Shown: positions 13,973 to 22,029 of the stretch, piece after piece | How positions within the stretch are numbered: the stretch's first letter is position 1 | Layout: the number at the start of each line of letters is the position of its first letter | DNA from: Anaerolineae bacterium | Lineage (GTDB): Bacteria > Chloroflexota > Anaerolineae > Aggregatilineales > Phototrophicaceae | Reading direction: 5' to 3' | Length of the DNA stretch: 22,919 nucleotides | Assembly: GCA_015492875.1 (NCBI GenBank) | Contig: WGEI01000584.1 | Location: 1 to 22,919 of the forward strand | Notes under the pieces: model-generated | The model's input: only the letters and a program-made list of their open reading frames with translations | Told to the model about the DNA's origin: nothing | The model's database searches: none | Position numbers and translations under genes: made by a program

Positions 13973-14707
13973 TTAATCGCTACTGGCTTCGGCGGGGCTA
14001 TCGCCCGCTGTTTCGTTATTTGTGGCCGTCGCTTGGCCAGATTTGAGGTAAATGGGCATCACGGCATCGGCCTTAAAGTGCTCTGGCGCTGTGTTTTGCA
14101 AGCGTTCCCAAGCGACCTGCGCCAGAAAGCCCGCCCGCCGCAGACGGAAGGCGGCTGGCATAAGTTCTATCGGCACATCGCGGGCTTGTGCTGCCTCGAA
14201 CTGGCGATAGCCCTCATCGTTGATTTCGCCACTCAAATAAGCGGGGGCATCAATACTATTGAATAGCTCTTCCCATTCCATAATGCGCGGTTCGGCACGG
14301 TTAACCCACGCGCGCTTGCTCCAACGGTAGGTGGCAGCGATAACGCGCCCGCGCCCAGCGAGAACGGTGGTGATGAGGCCATAGCGCGATTGTAACGAGG
14401 GTTGCGCCGCTGCTAGCGCGTCCAATGTCGTCACGCCAACTAAGGGCAAGCGGTGGGCGGCGGCTAAGCCTTTGGCCATCGAGACGCCTATCCGCACCCC
14501 TGTATATGAGCCGGGCCCGATTGCCACGCCCAGCGCGGCGATGTCGTGGATAGGGGTTTGGGCGCGCGTCAAAAGCGCTTGAATGGCTGGCGCTAATTGA
14601 ACGCTGTGCGTTGTGCCGGCCTGCCAAGTCATCTCGGCCAGTAGCTGACAGCCATCATAGAGCGCGATGCTGAGTAAACGGGTTGCGGTATCAATTGCCA
14701 GTAGCAT
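13973..14707 (-). CDS. tsaB: tRNA t6A biosynthesis protein TsaB
   Basis: TsaB is the dimeric scaffold that, with TsaD and TsaE, places threonylcarbamoyl on A37 of ANN-decoding tRNAs. I start it at ATG 14705-14707 (MLLAIDTATRLLSIALYDG, 244 aa) because AGGGG lies six bases upstream; an ATG two codons earlier abuts that sequence. The ASKHA-fold motifs LAIDTAT (3-9), GVAIGPGSYTGVRIGVSMAKGL in outline (60-81) and the terminal PIYLK (218-222) are present. A Thr/Ala/Ser/Asp-rich tail of about 20 residues follows the conserved end. It lies 24 bp downstream of tsaE. tsaD is not in this window. Confidence 0.93.
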   Translation of the reverse strand: MLLAIDTATRLLSIALYDGCQLLAEMTWQAGTTHSVQLAPAIQALLTRAQTPIHDIAALGVAIGPGSYTGVRIGVSMAKGLAAAHRLPLVGVTTLDALAAAQPSLQSRYGLITTVLAGRGRVIAATYRWSKRAWVNRAEPRIMEWEELFNSIDAPAYLSGEINDEGYRQFEAAQARDVPIELMPAAFRLRRAGFLAQVAWERLQNTAPEHFKADAVMPIYLKSGQATATNNETAGDSPAEASSD

Positions 14708-14731
14708 GGTCATCCCCTGCTTGGGCTATCG

Positions 14732-15232
14732 TCAAACGCCAAAAGTGGCTTCTTTGAACTGGTTAAGGAGCTGTTGATAACGCGCGCCATCGGCTTCGAG
14801 CAGGAAGCTGCGGCGGGTGGGTTCTAAAATGTTGAATTCAATCCAGAGCTTATCTTTGGGCAAAGCGCCCTCGATGCGCTCTGGCCATTCGATGATGAGC
14901 ACGCCATGACGCGCTAATATATCATCGAAGCCAATTGTCTCTAAATCTGCTACGCCCTGTAAGCGATAACAATCAATATGAATTAAGCGTAAATTATCTT
15001 TTTCGCGGCGGTGCTCATGAACAAGGTTGAATGTAGGGCTGGTGACGGGGGCGATTGCGCCCCAACCGCGCCCAATACCGGCGGTGAACACTGTTTTACC
15101 CGCGCCCATATCTCCCGCCAGACAAATGACATCGCCAGCCTGTAGCAACGCCCCCAAGCGTGCGCCGATGCGTTGGGTTTGCTCAACGCTGTGGCTGATA
15201 ATATCGAGTTCGTTATCGCGCAGGATAGGCAC
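14732..15232 (-). CDS. tsaE: tRNA t6A biosynthesis ATPase TsaE
   Basis: TsaE is the small P-loop ATPase that drives turnover of the TsaB-TsaD complex. The gene starts at GTG 15230-15232, which has AGGAG six bases upstream. Walker A is GDMGAGKT (40-47), followed by SPTF (65-68), HIDCYRL (85-91) and IIEWPER (113-119), all family hallmarks. At 166 residues it is a normal length. It is the first gene of the minus-strand cluster tsaE-tsaB-rimI-GT4, so its promoter lies in 15233-15577. A TATAAT (15283-15288, minus) and a TTGACA (15273-15278, minus) are both nearby, but not correctly spaced to each other. Confidence 0.94.
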   Translation of the reverse strand: MPILRDNELDIISHSVEQTQRIGARLGALLQAGDVICLAGDMGAGKTVFTAGIGRGWGAIAPVTSPTFNLVHEHRREKDNLRLIHIDCYRLQGVADLETIGFDDILARHGVLIIEWPERIEGALPKDKLWIEFNILEPTRRSFLLEADGARYQQLLNQFKEATFGV

Positions 15233-15577
15233 TAACTGCTCCTGAGTGTATTTTCGTCTATGTACTGAAACCTGTCAAAAGCATTATACAACGGCACTAA
15301 ATAAGGAAAAAGGGGCGCAAAATAGCCCTTTTGGCCTGCGTTTATGTCCTACGAAAGTAAGAATATCGTTTAGGTGGGGCGAATTCCGTGAAAATTCAGA
15401 AATGTTAAGGTAAAACTATAGGGAAGATGTGTGATAATGATTCATATAATCCAAAAAGTTTGTATTGTGTGGGCGAATTTTTATAAAATCCGATAAAAGC
15501 TACTAATCAGTTTAGCCGCTGGTGGATAGCGCCGAAATCATTCATTTCATTGCACCCATAGTTTTCGGGGTAAGACC
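15233..15577. other. Divergent intergenic region between tsaE and the histidine kinase
   Basis: This AT-rich stretch of 345 bp serves two divergent operons. I see a minus-strand TATAAT at 15283-15288 that could serve tsaE. I also see a hairpin, AAAAAGGGGC (15307-15316) with GCCCTTTT (15325-15332), with a T run after it on the minus strand. That hairpin lies upstream of the tsaE TATAAT and ends no known gene. A GGTGGGGCG core occurs at about 15374. No coding sequence is seen. Confidence 0.5.
15460..15489 (+). promoter_or_regulatory. Candidate promoter of the two-component operon
   Basis: TTGTAT (15460-15465) is followed by TATAAA (15482-15487, 16-bp spacer) or TAAAAT (15484-15489, 18-bp spacer), about 90 bp before the kinase ATG. 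The match is moderate and the region is AT-rich, so chance is possible. Confidence 0.35.
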
Positions 15578-18217
15578 ATGTTTGGCAGTAGAGATAGTAT
15601 TCGTCAAAGACTGCTCATCATCATCACCTTAATCAGTACCGTTATGCTGATTGTTGTGTCGGGTATTTCACTTTCCATTAGTGCCGACGCCCTACGGCGC
15701 GAGGCAGAGAACCGGTTGATTAACCACGACGCGGTGATTGCCCAACAGTTGGATACGCGGCTGAACGAGGTTGCGAGGATGATCGAAAGGTTGGGCGAAC
15801 AGGTTGAAGAGCAAGGGGCGATTGAAACCTCGTCGGATTTCTTCAATATGGTCGTTGATGGGCTGAATAACGATATGCAAACGCTGGTTAGCCGCGTTTA
15901 CGTCTTCTATGATGGCACCATCCGCCTCTATGAATCGCCCGCAGTGACGCCCAATACAACTGGGCGCTTGCGCGTGCTGCATACCAATATCCCCGCCGAT
16001 AGTTGGATACAGGGCATGTTGGATGAGGGTGGCGCGGGCTGGCATGGGCCAGAGAGCGCTTTTGTCACTTCTACTGATGAGTTGATGATGTCTTATGCGA
16101 CAACATTCAGCTTAGAAGGCGAAGATGGCGCTGTTGAGCCTGTCATCATGTGGGCGGAAATTCCCGTTTCCAGTATTCAAGCGTTGATTGACCAGATTAT
16201 TTTGCAAGAGCGGCTGGTGCTGGAATATGGCGAGGGCTACAGCGTGCTCTATCAAGATGAAGAGCATATTGTCGCTGCTTATGAGCTTGCTCATAATCCT
16301 GGCGATATGCCAATTGATATTCTTGAAGCCACCCCGTCTGATGCCCTTTCCACCTTAATCACTAAAGCGCCGCGTAATGAGGAGAAGCCTATTCTGACAG
16401 GTGTGAGTGACCCCGAAACGGGCGCGCTAGTGTTGTTGGTGAATCATGAACTGAGTGAAACGGGTTGGAATTTGCTGACAGTCTTCCCAGAGGATGCCTT
16501 GCCTACAGTCTCTGGCGACACGATTTTGCGGATTGCAATCATCTCGATATTCAGCATCTCCGTCTTGATTTGGATTGTGAATAACTTCGTTGAGCGTATG
16601 GTGGCTGCTCCATTGGGTGACCTTTCGATTGCGGCGCAGGAAATCGGCTCTGGCGATATGCGCTACCAGATTACGCACAAGGAGCGCACTGATGAAATCG
16701 GGCGGATGGCGGTTGCGCTGGATGATATGAAGCGTAACTTGGCCGCGTCTTATGATGAGCTGAGCCGCTGGGGGCGCACGCTAGAGCAGCGCGTTGAAGA
16801 GCGCACCCAAGAATTGGACGAGGCGCGCAAACAGGCGCAGGCCGCTGCTTCGGAATTGCGCGCGGTGTATGATGAGTCGCTTTCGGTGGTGAATGAGCAG
16901 CGTCTACAACCCATTCTCGACGCCTTTGTGAACCGCATGGTCACGTTGCTTAATGCTTCATACTGTAGTGTATGGCTATTAGGCAGTGATGGCGAGCGTC
17001 TGCAGCTGGTGGCTAGCACTGCTGCTGAGCAAACGGTTGGCAATATCTCTGTGAAAACGGACGAAGGTATGGTGGGGCGTGTGACTCAGTCTGGTTTGCC
17101 CATGCGGTTGGCGGATTATGCTAACTGGCCGCAACGGATGAACCTAGATCGTGGCACACAGGGCGCGGTTGTCCGTGCGATGTGCGTGCCGCTGATGTTT
17201 GGCGGTCGCCCGATTGGCGCGGCGGTGGTCGGTCGCCCTGCCGACCGCCCAGAGTTTACCGATGAAGATGAGCGGAAAATGACGCTGTTTGCCAACATGG
17301 TATCGCCCAGTGTGCGCAACGCCCAGCTATTCGTGCAGTTGAATGCTGCCGTGCAAGAGGCAGAGCGCGCCAATATGGTGAAGACGCGCTTCCTCGCCAG
17401 CGTCACCCACGAACTGCGGACGCCGCTCAACCTCATTATCAATAACATGGACTTCATGCGCATTGGGGCGTTTGGCGATGTGACGCCAGAGCAAATCTCC
17501 CGATTAGACCAAACCATCCGCAGCGCCGAACACCTGCTTTATCTGATTAATGACTTACTGGATGTGAGCAAGATTGAAGCGGGCGAGATGTCGCTCTTCA
17601 TTCAAGAAAATGACCTTGCGCCCATCATCACCGACGTGCTTGAGGCGGGCGTGATGATGCTGGAGAAAGACCCTGATAAGAGCCAGAAGGTGGCGCTACA
17701 GGCCAAACTTCCCGAAACGCTGCCGCAAGTGCCGATGGATGCGCGGCGTATCCGTCAAGTTTTGAACAATTTGGTGAGTAACGCCATTAAATTCACGCCA
17801 GAAGGCTCGGTGACGCTCACTGTCGAAGTGGAAGATGAGTTTATTCGTTTTTCTGTGGCAGATACGGGCATTGGCATTCCCGATGATGAAATGGGTGCGC
17901 TGTTCGAAGCGTTTGAGCGCACCAGCCGTGTCAAGGAGTTGGGGATTGAGGGCACGGGGTTAGGCTTGCCGATTTCAAAGTATCTTGTTGAACAGCATGG
18001 CGGCCAGATGACCGTGACCACAAAATTGGGCGAGGGGAGTACCTTCTCCTTTACGCTGCCGCTGAAGCAACCAGAGGCTGAGCAGGGAGATACCGAAACG
18101 CGCTTGAAGAAGGCCGATACGGTGATTATGCAGGCGCTTTCGGTCGATAGTTCTACTGAAGTACAAGAGTCGAATGGCTCTAGCGCCAGCAGCAAGACGA
18201 CAGCGCAGAGTGATTAA
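15578..18217 (+). CDS. Membrane sensor histidine kinase with HAMP and GAF domains
   Basis: This is an 879-residue two-component sensor. Transmembrane helices at about 10-34 and 315-336 enclose an extracellular sensor domain of about 280 residues that looks like a double-Cache type (VYVFYDGTIRLYES near 107, GWNLLTVFP near 296). A HAMP linker follows (about 337-390, with DEIGRMAVALDDMKR), then a coiled coil (392-435), a GAF domain (about 440-585), HisKA with SVTHELRTPLNLI (phospho-His611), and a HATPase: N box NNLVSNAIKFT (730-740), G1 DTGIGIP (762-768) and G2 GTGLGLP (792-798). After the ATPase core comes a Ser/Thr/Glu-rich tail of 50 residues (830-879) with no known fold. The partner regulator starts 41 bp downstream. 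The ligand of either sensory domain is unknown. An AT-rich 5' region of over 200 bp precedes it. Confidence 0.93.
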   Translation: MFGSRDSIRQRLLIIITLISTVMLIVVSGISLSISADALRREAENRLINHDAVIAQQLDTRLNEVARMIERLGEQVEEQGAIETSSDFFNMVVDGLNNDMQTLVSRVYVFYDGTIRLYESPAVTPNTTGRLRVLHTNIPADSWIQGMLDEGGAGWHGPESAFVTSTDELMMSYATTFSLEGEDGAVEPVIMWAEIPVSSIQALIDQIILQERLVLEYGEGYSVLYQDEEHIVAAYELAHNPGDMPIDILEATPSDALSTLITKAPRNEEKPILTGVSDPETGALVLLVNHELSETGWNLLTVFPEDALPTVSGDTILRIAIISIFSISVLIWIVNNFVERMVAAPLGDLSIAAQEIGSGDMRYQITHKERTDEIGRMAVALDDMKRNLAASYDELSRWGRTLEQRVEERTQELDEARKQAQAAASELRAVYDESLSVVNEQRLQPILDAFVNRMVTLLNASYCSVWLLGSDGERLQLVASTAAEQTVGNISVKTDEGMVGRVTQSGLPMRLADYANWPQRMNLDRGTQGAVVRAMCVPLMFGGRPIGAAVVGRPADRPEFTDEDERKMTLFANMVSPSVRNAQLFVQLNAAVQEAERANMVKTRFLASVTHELRTPLNLIINNMDFMRIGAFGDVTPEQISRLDQTIRSAEHLLYLINDLLDVSKIEAGEMSLFIQENDLAPIITDVLEAGVMMLEKDPDKSQKVALQAKLPETLPQVPMDARRIRQVLNNLVSNAIKFTPEGSVTLTVEVEDEFIRFSVADTGIGIPDDEMGALFEAFERTSRVKELGIEGTGLGLPISKYLVEQHGGQMTVTTKLGEGSTFSFTLPLKQPEAEQGDTETRLKKADTVIMQALSVDSSTEVQESNGSSASSKTTAQSD

Positions 18218-18258
18218 GGGATAGTTGAGTATTCAAGACACCACAGAGGTAAATACCG

Positions 18259-18681
18259 ATGCTGCCATCAAGGACGAATGAGTTTGCCAATCTACATGCA
18301 ATGGTTGTAGAAGATGATGCCGGGGGCATGGCCATCATCGGCGTGATGATGCGCTTATTGGGCATCAAGGCTTTCATCAACACCACTGGCGAGGGGGTGA
18401 TTGAAATGGCACACGCCATGAAGCCACAGCCTAATATCTTCTTTTTAGATATTAACCTGCCGAAAACGACCGGGTATGAAATTCTCAAGAAAATCCGCGC
18501 CGATGAAAAGCTCAAGGACGCGCTGGTGATTGCGGTCACCGCCCAAGATGCCGATACCGAAATTCCAAAATGTAAGGAAGCGGGGTTCAACGGCTTTATC
18601 GGCAAGCCCATTAGCCGTTCGCGCTTCCCGCGGCAGCTGCGTCGCATCCTGAGCGGCGAAGAAGTTTGGGAAACGTACTAG
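18259..18681 (+). CDS. Stand-alone REC-domain response regulator
   Basis: This 140-residue protein is a single receiver domain with the acidic pocket VVEDD (16-20), phospho-acceptor Asp64 in FFLDINLP (61-68), Thr94 in VTAQD and Lys116 in GKPIS. It has no DNA-binding or enzyme output domain, so it acts by protein interaction or as a phosphorelay step. It is the second gene of an operon with the hybrid-less kinase at 15578-18217 and is its likely partner. GAGGT lies about 8 nt before the ATG. Its stop codon shares CTAG with the convergent FAH-family gene, an overlap of four bases. A short tail (RRILSGEEVWETY) extends past the fold. Confidence 0.9.
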   Translation: MLPSRTNEFANLHAMVVEDDAGGMAIIGVMMRLLGIKAFINTTGEGVIEMAHAMKPQPNIFFLDINLPKTTGYEILKKIRADEKLKDALVIAVTAQDADTEIPKCKEAGFNGFIGKPISRSRFPRQLRRILSGEEVWETY

Positions 18682-19496
18682 TCCAGCCTACGGCAGCTAT
18701 TGCTGAGCGTGCCAATTTGTGAGATGGTGACGCGCACTTCGTCGCCATCCTGTAGAAAGCGCGGCGGGTTTTTGCCCTTGCCAACGCCGGCGGGCGTGCC
18801 TGTTAAAATGACATCTCCCGGCTCTAATGTGAACGACTGCGATAGATAAGCGATGAGTGCAGGCACGCTGTGAATCATATTGCTGGTATGCCCGTCCTGC
18901 ATGACTTCGCCATTAACCTCTGTGGTGATGGCGAGGGCGTTGGGGTTGGGGATTTCGTCGCTGGTGATGAGGTATGGCCCCATCGGGGCGAAGGTGTCCA
19001 GCCCTTTGGCGCGTATCCACTGGCTTTCGCTGGCTTGAATATCGCGCGCGGTGATGTCGTTGGCGATGGTATAGCCATAGACATAGTTCAGCGCGTCGGC
19101 CTCGTTGACCTCGCGCGCGCGTTTGCCAATCACAACAGCCAGTTCGCCTTCCCAATCCACTTGTTGGGTGATGGATTGCCGCCAAGTAATGATGCCGTTA
19201 TGGGGTAAGAGTGCGGTTGGCATTTTGGCGAAGATGAGCGGCTTTTCTGGCGCTTCGCTTTTCATCTCTTGAGCGTGTTCGGCGTAGTTTTTGCCAATGG
19301 CGAGAATTTTCGGCGGGCGCAGTGGTGGTTCAAAGTCAATCTCATCGAATGACAGCCGCTCTGCCCCGATGGTGGGCGTTAGGCCACGACGGATGAGGTC
19401 GAGCATATCGCCCGTCCATGAAACAACATGGATAATATCCCCATCTACAACGCCGATACGACGGCGGCGCTCATGTAAAAATGATAGCAGTTTCAT
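18678..19496 (-). CDS. Fumarylacetoacetate hydrolase family protein
   Basis: FAH-fold enzymes act on acylpyruvates and related 2-keto acids with a divalent metal. I start it at ATG 19494-19496 (272 aa), which has AGGGG seven bases upstream; the eight codons before it begin with TTG and lack a ribosome site. The N-terminal part (1-60) is a small beta domain, and the FAH domain begins near 62 (PPKILAIGKNYAEHAQEM). The likely metal ligands are Glu116 and Glu118 in VDWEGELAVVIG and Asp147 in ANDITARD, with His74 as a candidate general base. GDVILTGTPAGVG (227-239) is the conserved late motif. Family members include acylpyruvase, oxaloacetate decarboxylase and 2-hydroxyhepta-2,4-diene-1,7-dioate isomerase. 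No aromatic-catabolism genes are nearby, so a pyruvate/oxaloacetate clean-up role is at least as likely. Confidence 0.9.
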   Translation of the reverse strand: MKLLSFLHERRRRIGVVDGDIIHVVSWTGDMLDLIRRGLTPTIGAERLSFDEIDFEPPLRPPKILAIGKNYAEHAQEMKSEAPEKPLIFAKMPTALLPHNGIITWRQSITQQVDWEGELAVVIGKRAREVNEADALNYVYGYTIANDITARDIQASESQWIRAKGLDTFAPMGPYLITSDEIPNPNALAITTEVNGEVMQDGHTSNMIHSVPALIAYLSQSFTLEPGDVILTGTPAGVGKGKNPPRFLQDGDEVRVTISQIGTLSNSCRRLD

Positions 19497-19574
19497 CAAA
19501 TAACCCCTTTTCACGGTCAATCAATGGCGCTAATTGTACCGAAAAATGGCTAACTCGCCCGTACCAATGCCCCT

Positions 19575-19609
19575 AAAACAAAGAGGCCTCCTTTATATAA
19601 GGAAGCCTC
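19575..19609 (-). terminator. Intrinsic terminator after the substrate-binding protein gene
   Basis: On the minus strand, GAGGCTTCCTT and AAGGAGGCCTC form an 11-bp stem with one mismatch and a 5-nt loop, followed by TTTGTTTT. It begins 22 bp after the binding protein's stop, before the FAH-family start region. Confidence 0.88.
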
Positions 19610-19631
19610 ATAGGTGTTTAGACGGTGAACA

Positions 19632-20972
19632 CTAATCGCCGACGAGGTCTTGGTGAACTTCGTTCGCCTCTTCGGTCAGGCGTTCGGCTACCTCTTCCAC
19701 GTCCATGCCATTGCTGGTGACATCGGCAACAGCTTGCGAGAGCAAACCACGAATTGCGCCATAGCTTTCCACCGCGGGTGAGACGTAAATGTTGATTTCC
19801 GGATTGCTGAAGGTGGCGATGTTGTTCGCCAGCATCGGGTCAACGTTTTCATCCGCAGAGAGGGCGGCCATCGCATCCAGATTGACGGCGAAGTAGCCAG
19901 TGTTGCGGCTCCACAGTTCCTGTGCGTCGCGCGTCGCCAAGAACTTCAGGAACAGCCACGAAGCCAGATTTTGCTCTGGTGTGCCTTCAATCATGATGAT
20001 GCTCGGGAAGAACACGTTCAGCGAGCGGTTGCCGTCTGTCCATGGGGTGGTGGTCATAATCCATTCGGCTTCTACGCCGCTATTTTCAAACCCGCGTTGG
20101 ATGAAGGGCAGGCCAGCCGAGCTACCGAGCGCCATCGGGTTCAGGCCAAGCGCGAAGTCATCGGTATTGCCAAAGCGGCTATCAGGAATGTAAGCGCAGC
20201 CCTCGCTGTAGAGGTCGGCATAAAATTGCAGCGCGCTGATAGCGGCGTCAGTAGTGAAGTCATAACGACCTTCTTCAAAGTCGAAGATAGTGCCGCCGAA
20301 GCTGGCGATGAAGGATTCCAGATTGGAGGCATCGGCCTTAATCGGGTAACCTTGTACCGCAGCGCCTTCCGCACCAGTCAGGCCGCTGTTGGCGGCGGCG
20401 CATGCCAATGCTTTGAACTGTTCGAAGGTCTCTGGCGCGCCGGTGAAGTCAATCAACCCCATTTCGTTGAGGGTCTCAATCATGGTGAGGTTGACGGAGA
20501 GCATGTTGGCGGAAATTTGATTTGGCCAAGCCAAGAAGAAGCCATCAACAACGTTGGCATCCAGCACTTCTTGGCGGAAGGCGGCGCGTTCATCTTCGCT
20601 GAAGCCCCATGTTGAGTCTTCGAAGAATTGGTTCAGGTCGACGACGACACCATCACGGGCATAGCTGGCCGCGTCATTATTGAAGCCGGCGACGAGGTTG
20701 GGCAGTTCGCCGCTGATAATGGCGGCGTTCATCAGGTCGCGCAGCTCGTTATAGCTGCCTTGAAACAGCGCCTCTACCGTGATGCCCCATTCGTTGGTGC
20801 TGTTGAACTCTTCCACCAGTTGGGCGATGGTATCGCCTTGAGAGCTACCCTCGCTGTACTGATGCCAGTAGACGATGGTTTGGCCGCTGGGGTCAACATC
20901 TTCCTGCGCGAAGGCCGCGCCCGCGCCCAGAGCCAGTAACGCAATGAGTAACACAAAAAGCAAACGTTTCAT
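19632..20972 (-). CDS. ABC sugar-type substrate-binding protein
   Basis: This is a family-1 (UgpB/MalE-like) extracellular solute-binding protein of 446 residues. The start is ATG 20970-20972 (MKRLLFVLLIALLALG), with GGAG about 10 nt upstream. The open frame continues upstream for 51 codons, but those have no signal-like sense and run into the terminator. A signal peptide of 22 residues ends AFA-QED and has no lipobox cysteine, so the mature protein would be soluble rather than lipid-anchored. The mature chain starts QTIVYWHQYSEG and has the typical EFNSTN, SGELPNLVAGF and DGVVVDLNQFF segments. Two cysteines (in LACAAAN and EGCAYIP) could form a disulfide. The gene follows the two permease genes. 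The ligand is probably a sugar, polyol or glycerol-phosphate-type solute. Confidence 0.9.
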   Translation of the reverse strand: MKRLLFVLLIALLALGAGAAFAQEDVDPSGQTIVYWHQYSEGSSQGDTIAQLVEEFNSTNEWGITVEALFQGSYNELRDLMNAAIISGELPNLVAGFNNDAASYARDGVVVDLNQFFEDSTWGFSEDERAAFRQEVLDANVVDGFFLAWPNQISANMLSVNLTMIETLNEMGLIDFTGAPETFEQFKALACAAANSGLTGAEGAAVQGYPIKADASNLESFIASFGGTIFDFEEGRYDFTTDAAISALQFYADLYSEGCAYIPDSRFGNTDDFALGLNPMALGSSAGLPFIQRGFENSGVEAEWIMTTTPWTDGNRSLNVFFPSIIMIEGTPEQNLASWLFLKFLATRDAQELWSRNTGYFAVNLDAMAALSADENVDPMLANNIATFSNPEINIYVSPAVESYGAIRGLLSQAVADVTSNGMDVEEVAERLTEEANEVHQDLVGD

Positions 20973-21003
20973 GGTAAACACACTCCTTATTGTACTACTT
21001 TCC

Positions 21004-21030
21004 GCTGGCTTTACCCCTTCATCAGCCAGC
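21004..21030 (-). promoter_or_regulatory. Leader hairpin before the substrate-binding protein
   Basis: GCTGGCT (21004-21010) and AGCCAGC (21024-21030) form a perfect 7-bp stem with a 13-nt loop, about 30 nt before the ATG at 20972. It follows the terminator at 21031-21061 directly. It may protect the binding protein's 5' end or define a processed transcript. Confidence 0.5.
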
Positions 21031-21061
21031 AAAAAAACACCGCACACACATAGGGGCGGTG
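21031..21061 (-). terminator. Terminator between permease G and the binding protein
   Basis: On the minus strand, CACCGC (from 21061) and GCGGTG (to 21038) form a 6-bp stem with a 12-nt loop, followed by seven Ts (21037-21031). It lies 12 bp after the permease stop. Read-through or a separate promoter is needed for the binding protein. Confidence 0.78.
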
Positions 21062-21072
21062 GAAGGGTCAAA

Positions 21073-22029
21073 TTAGCCTTTTGAACCAGAGAAGGTAAAA
21101 CCTGCTGTGAATTGCCGTTGGGCAACCAAATACATCAGCAAAATCGGAATGGTCATCATCACCGATGCCGCCATTTGCAAATGGAACTGCCCCGGCTCAT
21201 CCTGCGTGATGAACTTAGTCAACCCAACTGCCACTGGACGCCACGCATCGGTTTGCACCACAATCAGCGGCCAGATGAGGGCGTTCCATGAGCCGATGAA
21301 TGAGAACACGACGACGGTCGTAATTGGCGCTTTTGAGAGCGGCATTACCACGCTGAGCAAAAAGCGCAAGTGCCCCGCGCCATCAATACGGGCGGCATCC
21401 CACAGGTCTTCTGGTATTTGGGCGAAGAACTGGCGCAGCAAGAAAATGGTGAAGGCAGACGCCCAAAATGGCACGGTCAGCGATGGCCAGTTATCCATCC
21501 AAGCGCAGGCTGGGCCGCAAACGCTTTCCCCCAACCGCCCTAACCAAACGACCGTCAGTATATTGGGCGCGAGGTTGACAATTTCCGGAATCATCATGGT
21601 GGAGAGCAGCAGGCCAAACAGGAAATTCTTGCCGAAGAAGTTCATCCGCGCAAAGGCATAGGCCGCCGGGATACAGAACGCCAGCGTTCCGGTAATGCTC
21701 AGCGCGGTAATGCGCACGCTGTTCCACATATATTGGGCGAAGTTCGCGCGCGTCCAAGCGTCGGTATAGTTTTGGATGCCCTGCTGGATGACAGAAGTCA
21801 AGTCTCCTCGTGCTAGACCAGAGGGGACGATACGCCCGACAGCAATGTCCCCTAGCGTCATGACGCTGGTGCTGAGCATCCATAGAAACGGGATGAGTGC
21901 GAAGGCTGCCCCCACGAGCAGGATGAAATACACCAGAAACTTGCCCCATGGAAAAGGCTTGCGGGGCTTAGCAAGGGTCTGCGCTTCGTTCACGGGTTGC
22001 CCGCTTGTCTTGATTGCTATATCAGCCAT
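21073..22029 (-). CDS. ABC sugar permease, MalG/UgpE type
   Basis: This 318-residue inner-membrane permease subunit has six hydrophobic segments. The first is near 32-54, after a hydrophilic, basic N-terminus. The EAA loop that docks the ATPase is EDLWDAARIDGAGHLRFLLS in outline (about 209-228). The region between the second and fourth helices contains YMWNSVRITALSITGTLAFC, typical of MalG. An extra loop with two cysteines (ESVCGPACAW, near 168-177) sits between transmembrane helices; this looks like a lineage insertion and could form a small disulfide loop outside. The start ATG overlaps the end of permease F by 8 bp, so the two are translationally coupled. The stop is followed 12 bp later by a terminator. 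Confidence 0.92.
   Translation of the reverse strand: MADIAIKTSGQPVNEAQTLAKPRKPFPWGKFLVYFILLVGAAFALIPFLWMLSTSVMTLGDIAVGRIVPSGLARGDLTSVIQQGIQNYTDAWTRANFAQYMWNSVRITALSITGTLAFCIPAAYAFARMNFFGKNFLFGLLLSTMMIPEIVNLAPNILTVVWLGRLGESVCGPACAWMDNWPSLTVPFWASAFTIFLLRQFFAQIPEDLWDAARIDGAGHLRFLLSVVMPLSKAPITTVVVFSFIGSWNALIWPLIVVQTDAWRPVAVGLTKFITQDEPGQFHLQMAASVMMTIPILLMYLVAQRQFTAGFTFSGSKG

Noticed and set aside
10631..15382. GGTGGGGCG/CGCCCCACC motif at 7827, 10653 and 15374 as a dispersed intergenic repeat family
   Set aside because: Only about 9-11 shared bases, different contexts, and only one copy in a clean hairpin; not enough to call a repeat element.
19971..20615. 214-codon + strand frame opposite the binding protein gene
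   Set aside because: Antisense shadow of a confidently identified gene; composition does not resemble a protein family.
20973..21125. 51-residue N-terminal extension of the substrate-binding protein
   Set aside because: It spans a terminator and a hairpin and puts the signal peptide inside the protein; ATG 20970-20972 starts a normal signal peptide.
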